Shown here: one piece after another, positions 37,082-42,757 of the stretch
How positions within the stretch are numbered: the stretch's first letter is position 1
Layout: every line of letters begins with the position of its first letter
Origin: Enterobacteriaceae bacterium
Lineage (GTDB): Bacteria; Pseudomonadota; Gammaproteobacteria; Enterobacterales; Enterobacteriaceae
Direction of reading: 5' to 3'
Assembly (NCBI GenBank): GCA_031261005.1
Contig: JAISKF010000004.1
Location: 1-42,757, forward strand
DNA length: 42,757 nucleotides
The notes under the pieces: generated by a model
The model's database searches: none
What the model was told of the DNA's origin: nothing
What the model saw: only the letters and a program-made list of their open reading frames with translations
Position numbers and translations under genes: made by a program

Positions 37082-37280
37082 AACCTTAAGTTGGATAAGA
37101 AAATGGTAAAAAATAATAAATTAATACATTGATAATAAAGAATAATTCGTATGAACGGCAACCTGCCGCCCGAATTAACAACGCGGGGAATTCACGGGCG
37201 GCAGGTTGCCGCCCCTACGAAAAACAACATAACTAATTGAAATTTATTGTAAAAATATAAATTCTTATCCAGATCTCAAA
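37082..37280. repeat. Palindromic MITE-like element, copy 5
   Basis: The left end AACCTTAAGTTGGATAAGAA is an imperfect inverse of the right end ATTCTTATCCAGATCTCAAA. The inner arm ATTGATAATAAAGAATAAT matches copy 3. Two cores are present: AACGGCAACCTGCCGCCC and GGGCGGCAGGTTGCCGCCCC. The element separates the tracrRNA terminator from the 3' end of rep and marks the right border of the CRISPR island. Confidence 0.78.
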
Positions 37281-37305
37281 TTCTTCACAAAACCGGCGTT
37301 AAAAC

Positions 37306-39330
37306 TCAGTTCTTCGTCTGCGCTTTCGCTAACTGTTCCCGAATCTTTGCCAGATGCCCTTTTCCTTTTTCCATGCGTTCTTCGGCGCTGATCACTTTGC
37401 GGGTATTTTCCCATGCTAAATCATCTTGCGGGAGTTCGAGCAGGAAACGGCTGGGTTCCATGCGGATCAATTCGCCGTATTGACGGCGTTCGCGGCAAAG
37501 GGTGAAAGTGAGTTCTTTTTGTGCGCGGGTGATACCCACATAAGCAAGGCGACGTTCTTCGTCGATATTATCTTCATCGATACTGGTTTGATGGGGCAGC
37601 AATCCCTCTTCCATGCCGACCAGATACACATACGGGAATTCCAGACCTTTTGAGGAGTGAAGTGTCATCAGTTGTACTTGATCCAGCTCCGAATCGTCTT
37701 CGCCGCGTTCCATCATATCGCGCAGTGTAAAACGCGTAACAACTTGAGTTAACGTCATCGGCTCATCAAGATCGGTGCCTTTCAGCATATCAGTCATCCA
37801 GCCGAATAACTGATTGACATTTTTCATACGCATTTCAGCGGCTTTGGTGCTCGGCGAGGTTTCGTACAACCAGCTTTCGTAATCGATACCGTGAATTAAA
37901 TCCCGCACCGCCGCGATTGGCTCTCGTTCAGCGGTTTGCATAATATGATCTAACCAGTGGGTAAATCGCCGTAATGACTCCAGCCCGCGTCCTGTCAGAT
38001 ATTGCTCCAAACCAACATCAAAACTGGCGCGATATAAACTCACACCGCGCTGATTTGCCCAGTTACCGAGCTTTTCCAGCGTTGCCGAGCCGATTTCACG
38101 GCGCGGAGTATTCACAATCCGCAAAAATGCGCTGTCATCATCATAATTCGTCAGCACGCGCAGATACGCCATTAAATCTTTAATTTCAGGTCGTGAGAAA
38201 AATGACGTTCCGCCGGTGATGCGATAAGGAATACGGTTTTGCATCAACACTTTCTCAAACAGGCGCGACTGATGATTACCGCGATACAAAATGGCGTAAT
38301 CTTTGTACGCCGTTTTATTGATGAAACGATGGGCAATCAGTTCACCAGTAACCCGTTCTGCTTCATTATCTTCATTGTTAGCCGTCACCACTTTCAGCTC
38401 TTCGCCGTATCCCAGTTCGGAAAAGAGATTTTTTTCAAATACATGGGGATTATTAGCAATAAGAATATTGGCAGACTTGAGAATGCGCCCTGACGAACGA
38501 TAATTCTGCTCCAGTTTGATCACTTGCAGTTGAGGGAAATCCTGACTAAGCAGCGCCAGATTTTGCGGACGCGCACCGCGCCACGAATAGATCGACTGAT
38601 CATCATCGCCGACGACAGTAAAACGCGCGCGGCTGCCCACCAGCAGTTTAACCAGTTCATACTGGCTGGTGTTGGTATCCTGATATTCATCGACTAACAG
38701 ATAACGCAGCCGATTCTGCCAACGTTCGCGGGCATCTTCATCACGCTGCAATAGCAGTGTTGGCAAAAGAATTAAGTCATCAAAATCAAGAATGCTGCAT
38801 GATTTCAATTGATTATCGTAGAGATCGTAACAGTGAGCGAACAATTTATCGTGTTCAGATTTTGCCGCCGCTGCCGCACCAGCAGGGCTGATAAGATTAT
38901 TTTTCCAATTAGAAATAGCTGAAATAAGCTGAGAAAGCAGTGTCTTATCATGTTCCAGCCACTTTTCGGTTAAGTCTTTCAGCAACGCCATCTGATCCTG
39001 ATCGTCAAACAGCGAAAAATTCGACTTCATACCTAATGCCGCGTGTTCCCGCTTAATAATCTCAAGACCTAATGTATGAAAAGTGGAGATCATCAGCCCG
39101 CGCGCTTCTTTACGCCCTAACGTTTGCGCGACGCGCTCTTTCATCTCTCTGGCAGCTTTATTGGTGAACGTCACCGCCGCAATATGGCGCGCCTGATAAC
39201 CGCATTCGCGGATCAGATAAGCAATTTTATTGGTGATCACCCGCGTTTTACCAGAACCCGCGCCAGCCAGAACTAAACAAGGTCCGGTAACGAATTCAAC
39301 AGCTTGTTGTTGGCGGGAATTTAAACGCAT
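37306..39330 (-). CDS. rep: ATP-dependent DNA helicase Rep
   Basis: Rep is a 3'-5' superfamily 1A helicase that clears proteins ahead of replication forks and helps restart. The 674 residues are one more than in E. coli. Motifs run in order: Q motif [17 protein letters not shown], Walker [25 protein letters not shown], Walker [25 protein letters not shown], the 2B subdomain, [22 protein letters not shown], and [18 protein letters not shown]. The protein is intact. In E. coli gppA is its direct neighbour, so the CRISPR and toxin-antitoxin island is inserted between them. Confidence 0.97.
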   Translation of the reverse strand: MRLNSRQQQAVEFVTGPCLVLAGAGSGKTRVITNKIAYLIRECGYQARHIAAVTFTNKAAREMKERVAQTLGRKEARGLMISTFHTLGLEIIKREHAALGMKSNFSLFDDQDQMALLKDLTEKWLEHDKTLLSQLISAISNWKNNLISPAGAAAAAKSEHDKLFAHCYDLYDNQLKSCSILDFDDLILLPTLLLQRDEDARERWQNRLRYLLVDEYQDTNTSQYELVKLLVGSRARFTVVGDDDQSIYSWRGARPQNLALLSQDFPQLQVIKLEQNYRSSGRILKSANILIANNPHVFEKNLFSELGYGEELKVVTANNEDNEAERVTGELIAHRFINKTAYKDYAILYRGNHQSRLFEKVLMQNRIPYRITGGTSFFSRPEIKDLMAYLRVLTNYDDDSAFLRIVNTPRREIGSATLEKLGNWANQRGVSLYRASFDVGLEQYLTGRGLESLRRFTHWLDHIMQTAEREPIAAVRDLIHGIDYESWLYETSPSTKAAEMRMKNVNQLFGWMTDMLKGTDLDEPMTLTQVVTRFTLRDMMERGEDDSELDQVQLMTLHSSKGLEFPYVYLVGMEEGLLPHQTSIDEDNIDEERRLAYVGITRAQKELTFTLCRERRQYGELIRMEPSRFLLELPQDDLAWENTRKVISAEERMEKGKGHLAKIREQLAKAQTKN

Positions 39331-39648
39331 AAACAGGGCTACGGATTAATCAAAATAAGGGGAGTGGAGTATAACAAAAACGGCAGCAGCCGGTACAACC
39401 GATAAAAAACCGAGGTAATTTTCGCTTTCAGACTGCGGACAAACCTATCTAACCTCAGTGCTGAATAAAGAAATGACGATAATAATAATTAAATCAACCG
39501 ATAACTCGTAGGGCAGTTGTTAACCGCCCGCTAAACCCTAACTCAATGATTTTCCGGTTTTTGTAGGGGCGACAACCTGTCGCCCGCATTAACAACACGG
39601 CGGGTTCATTCACGGGCGGCAGATTGCCGCCCTACGCAATATTTAAAA
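39331..39648. repeat. rep-ilvC intergenic region with two or more palindromic cores
   Basis: Hairpin cores of the GTAGGGGCG family lie at about 39509-39530 (GGGCAGTTGTTAACCGCCCG), 39566-39584 (GGGGCGACAACCTGTCGCCC) and 39614-39636 (GGGCGGCAGATTGCCGCCCT). The flank AATGATTTTCCGGTTTTT is shared with copies near 2166 and 41284. The long terminal repeats of the full element are not clear. The hairpins follow the ilvC stop and may end or protect its transcript. The rest, 39331-39480, upstream of rep, should hold the rep promoter; I did not identify it. Confidence 0.65.
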
Positions 39649-41127
39649 TTAACCAGCCACAGCAATACGTTTCATATCCGTCATATAGCCGCGTAATTTC
39701 TTACCAACCACTTCAATCGGGTGATTGCGAATCGCTTCGTTAACATCACGCAGTTGCGCGTTGTCGATCGCAGCAGCAGCAACCGATTTCCCTAAATCGC
39801 CTGCTTGCAGGGAAGCCATGAACTTCTCGCGTAATAACGGCACAGCCGCGTTAGAGAACAGATAGTTACCATATTCCGCCGTATCCGAGATCACCACGTT
39901 CATTTCATACAGACGCTTACGCGCGATGGTGTTGGCAATCAGCGGCAGTTCATGCAGTGATTCATAATAAGCAGATTCTTCGATGATGCCGGAAACCACC
40001 ATCGTTTCAAATGCCAGCTCAACACCGGCTTTTACCATTGCAATCATCAGAACGCCATGATCGAAATATTCTTGTTCGCTGATTTTACCGTCCTGCTGCG
40101 GCGCATTTTCAAATGCCGAGCGACCGGTTTCTTCACGCCAGCCTAACAATTTAGCGTCGTTGTTTGCCCAGTCAGCCATCATGCCCTCAGAGAAAGCACC
40201 AGAAATAATATCGTCCATATGTTTCTGGAACAACGGAGTCATCAGCGTTTTTAACTGTTCGGATAATGCAAATGCACGCAGTTTGGCAGAATTCGACAGA
40301 CGATCCATCATCAGGGTAATACCGCCTTGTTTCAGCGCTTCCGTGATGGTTTCCCAGCCGAACTGAATAAGTTTTTCTGCGTAAGCGGCATCAGCACCAT
40401 CAGCAACCATTTTGTCGAAACATAACAGCGAACCCGCCTGTAACATACCGCACAGAATAGTTTGTTCGCCCATCAGATCAGATTTCACTTCAGCAACGAA
40501 AGAAGATTGCAGAACACCCGCACGATGACCGCCGGTTGCGGCTGCCCATGCTTTAGCGATCGCCATACCCTCGCCTTTCGGATCGTTTTCAGGGTGAACA
40601 GCGATCAGCGTCGGCACGCCAAAACCGCGTTTGTACTCTTCACGCACTTCCGTTCCAGGGCATTTCGGCGCAACCATCACAACGGTGATATCAGAACGAA
40701 TGGTTTCGCCCACTTCAACGATATTAAAACCATGAGAATAACCTAATGCCGCGCCTTTTTTCATTAACGGCAAAACCGCATGAACAACAGAAGAATGCTG
40801 TTTGTCCGGCGTTAAGTTAACAACCAGATCAGCTTGCGGGATCAGCTCTTCATAAGTGCCGACTTTGAAACCGTTTTCAGTCGCTTTACGCCATGACGCA
40901 CGTTTTTCGGCAATAGCTTCTTTACGCAGGGCATAAGAAATATCCAGACCAGAATCACGCATATTCAAGCCTTGATTCAGACCTTGAGCGCCGCAGCCAA
41001 CGATCACCACTTTTTTGCCTTTCAGAAAACCGGCTTCATCAGCGAATTCATCACGCCCCATAAAGCGGCATTGACCCAACTGAGCCAATTGCTGACGCAG
41101 ATTTAATGTATTGAAATAGTTAGCCAT
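39649..41127 (-). CDS. ilvC: Ketol-acid reductoisomerase (class II)
   Basis: IlvC converts acetolactate and acetohydroxybutyrate to the dihydroxy acids of valine and isoleucine synthesis, with NADPH and Mg2+. The 492 residues mark the long class II enzyme (491 in E. coli). Landmarks are the N-terminal [20 protein letters not shown], the Rossmann loop [39 protein letters not shown], the conserved [18 protein letters not shown], and the duplicated knotted C-terminal domain, which holds the Mg2+ ligands ([16 protein letters not shown] and [20 protein letters not shown]). It is divergent from its regulator ilvY, as in E. coli, where inducer-bound IlvY activates it. Confidence 0.97.
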   Translation of the reverse strand: MANYFNTLNLRQQLAQLGQCRFMGRDEFADEAGFLKGKKVVIVGCGAQGLNQGLNMRDSGLDISYALRKEAIAEKRASWRKATENGFKVGTYEELIPQADLVVNLTPDKQHSSVVHAVLPLMKKGAALGYSHGFNIVEVGETIRSDITVVMVAPKCPGTEVREEYKRGFGVPTLIAVHPENDPKGEGMAIAKAWAAATGGHRAGVLQSSFVAEVKSDLMGEQTILCGMLQAGSLLCFDKMVADGADAAYAEKLIQFGWETITEALKQGGITLMMDRLSNSAKLRAFALSEQLKTLMTPLFQKHMDDIISGAFSEGMMADWANNDAKLLGWREETGRSAFENAPQQDGKISEQEYFDHGVLMIAMVKAGVELAFETMVVSGIIEESAYYESLHELPLIANTIARKRLYEMNVVISDTAEYGNYLFSNAAVPLLREKFMASLQAGDLGKSVAAAAIDNAQLRDVNEAIRNHPIEVVGKKLRGYMTDMKRIAVAG

Positions 41128-41256
41128 TATTCTTCTCCAATGTGCATTGTTATGCTGTGTTTTGTGAGGAGGTACTCCGCATTCACGGTTGTACGTTTAA
41201 TATTCATAATAGGGCAAGATTCACATTGCTTAAATTGATATATTAACAAGATGATA

Positions 41257-41271
41257 TTGCAATTTATGCAA
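41257..41271. promoter_or_regulatory. Candidate IlvY operator between ilvC and ilvY
   Basis: TTGCAATTTATGCAA is a near-perfect dyad of the LysR T-N11-A type. It lies in the 254-bp divergent region, about 130 bp from ilvC and 110 bp from ilvY. A related half, CATTGCTTAAATTGATAT, lies next to it at about 41224-41241, as expected for the paired operators of IlvY. Confidence 0.55.
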
Positions 41272-41281
41272 CGTAAACACC

Positions 41282-41329
41282 GATGATTTTCCGGTTTTTC
41301 GTAGAGGCGGCAGGTTACCGCCTCTACGA
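41282..41329. repeat. Single-core palindromic repeat between ilvC and ilvY
   Basis: GTAGAGGCGGCAGGTTACCG followed by CCTCTAC makes one hairpin, with the left flank GATTTTCCGG shared with copies at 2166 and 39545. Only one core is present. It is 53 nt upstream of ilvY and so may be in its leader. Confidence 0.65.
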
Positions 41330-41381
41330 ATGATCAATTCATTAAATTATCATTTACTTATCAAACCAAAGGTTAGCTTAA

Positions 41382-42263
41382 ATGGATCTCCGTGATTTAA
41401 AACTGTTTCTTCATCTGGCAGAAAGTCAGCACTTTGGTAAAACCGCCAAAGCCACGCACGTTAGCCCGTCAACGCTGTCGCGGCAGATACAGCGCATCGA
41501 GGAAGAATTGGGACAGATGCTATTTTTACGCGATAACCGCACCGTGCAGTTAACTGATGCGGGACAGCAGTTGAAAGTCTTTGCCCAACAAACCTTACTG
41601 TACTACCAACAACTGCGGAACTCACTCACGCAGGAGGGCGAATCGCTTAGCGGAGAGCTGCGGATCTTCTGCTCAGTCACCGCGGCTTACAGCCATTTAC
41701 CGCGAATTCTCGACCAGTTCCGCGCCCTGCACCCAAATGTAGAAATTAAGCTGACAACTGGCGATGCAGCCGATGCCGTCGATAAAACGCAATCTAACGA
41801 TGCCGATTTAGCCATTGCCGGAAGACCAGAAAATCTGCCGTCTGCCATTGATTTCCGCAAGATTGGCGAGATTCCGTTATTGATGATCACGCCAGCGCTG
41901 CCTTGCCCTGTACATACACAAATGTCAGAAGCAAAACCCGATTGGGCAAATATTCCATTTATTTTGCCGGAGCATGGACCTACCCGACGACGCATCGATC
42001 AGTGGTTTCGCCGTCATCACATCAGTAATCCGCAGATTTACGCTACCGTTGCCGGTCATGAAGCCATTGTACCAATGGTCGCAGTAGGCTGCGGTATTGC
42101 GCTGATCCCTAGCGTAGTGCTGGAAAACAGCCCTGACACCATGCGTAGCCGCATTCACGTAGCCGACAATATTGCCCTGACCTCATCGTTTGATCTCGGC
42201 GTCTGCGTACAGAAAAAACGCCAGAGCGAACCGTTAATTCATGCGTTTTGGCAACTGATATAA
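41382..42263 (+). CDS. ilvY: LysR-type regulator IlvY
   Basis: IlvY activates ilvC in response to acetolactate or acetohydroxybutyrate and represses itself. The 293 residues (297 in E. coli) start MDLRDLKLFLHLAESQHFGK, then the helix-turn-helix TAKATHVSPSTLSRQIQRIE and EELGQMLFLRDNRTVQLTDAG. The C-terminal periplasmic-binding-type domain senses the inducer (GELRIFCSVTAAYSHLPRIL, GCGIALIPSVVLENSP). It is divergent from ilvC across a region with a T-N11-A dyad. A stretch of tandem palindromic repeats follows its stop. No second start is plausible. Confidence 0.96.
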   Translation: MDLRDLKLFLHLAESQHFGKTAKATHVSPSTLSRQIQRIEEELGQMLFLRDNRTVQLTDAGQQLKVFAQQTLLYYQQLRNSLTQEGESLSGELRIFCSVTAAYSHLPRILDQFRALHPNVEIKLTTGDAADAVDKTQSNDADLAIAGRPENLPSAIDFRKIGEIPLLMITPALPCPVHTQMSEAKPDWANIPFILPEHGPTRRRIDQWFRRHHISNPQIYATVAGHEAIVPMVAVGCGIALIPSVVLENSPDTMRSRIHVADNIALTSSFDLGVCVQKKRQSEPLIHAFWQLI

Positions 42264-42274
42264 ATATATTGATT

Positions 42275-42642
42275 CGTAGGGGCGGTTGTTAACCGCCCGT
42301 TGGTTGCACAGCCGTTTATACGGGCGTCAGGTTGACGCCCCTACGCAAAACAAATACGGCAAGAATACAGAATGATGCCAATATGAAATGACATAAAAAC
42401 AACAATAACCGTATGAAAAAACACGAAAACCGTAAGGGCGGTTGTTAACCGCCCGTTGGTTGCACAGCCGTTTATGCGGGCGTCAGGTTGACGTCCCTAC
42501 GCAAAACAATACGGCAAGAATACAGAATGATGCCAATATGAAATGACATAAAAACAACGATAACCATATGAAAAAACATGAAAACCGTATGGGCGGTTGT
42601 TAACCGCCCGTTGGTTGCACCGCGGTTTATGCGGGCGTCAGG
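42275..42642. repeat. Tandem palindromic repeats, about 156-bp unit, three copies
   Basis: Units start near 42275, 42431 and 42586 (spacing 156 and 155). Each has GGGCGGTTGTTAACCGCCCG, TTGGTTGCAC-GC-GTTTA and a second core GCGGGCGTCAGGTTGACG. The spacer between units holds GAATACAGAATGATGCCAAT and is nearly identical in the two complete intervals, so the amplification is recent. The third unit breaks inside GCGTCAGG, where the insertion sequence begins. Confidence 0.85.
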
Positions 42643-42757
42643 TGAACTGCACCCCATTAGTTAGACACTAAAAATTTAACTAATGAAGGTGCAGTAAAAT
42701 GAGCAAATATACACTTGAGTTTAAAATCACTGTCATAAGAGCGTATCTGGACAATAC
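42643..42757 (+). mobile_element. IS3-family (IS150-like) insertion sequence, left end
   Basis: The left terminal sequence TGAACTGCACCCCATTAG resembles the IRL of IS150-group elements (TG-ACTGCACCC). It starts at the exact point where the third palindromic unit is broken. An orfA begins 56 bp in. The rest lies beyond the window, so completeness is unknown. Confidence 0.75.
42699..42757 (+). CDS. IS3-family transposase OrfA, N-terminal fragment
   Basis: An ATG at 42699 opens MSKYTLEFKITVIRAYLDN, cut by the window edge after 19 codons. The pattern MSKY-x-x-E-F-K-x-x-V with a following tyrosine helix is typical of the helix-turn-helix OrfA that binds the terminal repeats in IS150-type elements. 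GAAGG lies 12 nt before the start. The functional transposase is normally an OrfAB frameshift fusion, most of which is outside the window. Confidence 0.7.
   Translation, partial: MSKYTLEFKITVIRAYLDN

Overview
The window is bacterial chromosome from a gammaproteobacterium of the order Enterobacterales. The evidence is gene order as well as protein similarity: hemCDXY, the GlmZ small RNA, the argX-hisR-leuT-proM tRNA operon, the complete enterobacterial common antigen (ECA) cluster, rho, trxA, rhlB, gppA, rep, ilvC and ilvY follow one another as in Escherichia coli. The family cannot be assigned from sequence alone. Several accessory pieces are not usual at this place in the order.

Layout. (1) 1-2.2 kb: a two-partner secretion locus on the minus strand (tpsB, a 39-codon ORF, and the first 40 codons of tpsA), sitting where cyaA lies beside hemC in E. 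coli. (2) 2.3-7.6 kb: the haem genes hemC, hemD, hemX and hemY, then convergent GlmZ with a sigma54-type promoter and an upstream GlrR-type site, then a DUF1294 membrane protein. (3) 7.6-10.2 kb: four tRNAs on the minus strand with a duplicated tRNA-Pro 3' end, and the serine/threonine symporter sstT. (4) 10.5-23.8 kb: the ECA cluster on the minus strand (wecA, wzzE, wecB, wecC, rffG, rffH, wecD, wecE, wzxE, wecF, wzyE, wecG), from lipid I synthesis through sugar-nucleotide supply to flipping, polymerisation and chain-length control. (5) 23.9-29.7 kb: rho, trxA, rhlB, gppA and a YagU-family gene. (6) 29.8-37 kb: an accessory island between gppA and rep with a ParE-type toxin-antitoxin pair and a complete type II-C CRISPR-Cas system: 23 repeats, cas2, cas1, cas9 and a tracrRNA gene. 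(7) 37.3-42.3 kb: rep, ilvC and divergent ilvY. (8) The right edge: tandem palindromic repeats cut by the left end of an IS3-family insertion sequence.

The CRISPR-Cas locus is the main accessory system. The array is transcribed on the plus strand and the cas9-cas1-cas2 operon on the minus strand, converging on a terminator. The tracrRNA gene lies head to head with cas9. Its 36-nt anti-repeat (28 of 36 positions match the repeat) is antisense to the first codons of the longest cas9 reading frame, so that frame is over-extended and Cas9 most likely begins at 36851 (1107 residues). Each repeat ends in an extended -10 box, as in Neisseria type II-C arrays, so each spacer may have its own promoter. 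The HNH nuclease motif carries Glu-His where Asp-His is usual.

A second theme is a family of interspersed palindromic elements of about 180-200 bp, with GTAGGGGCG hairpin cores and AT-rich terminal inverted repeats, found in at least eight intergenic places, one of them inside the ECA operon.
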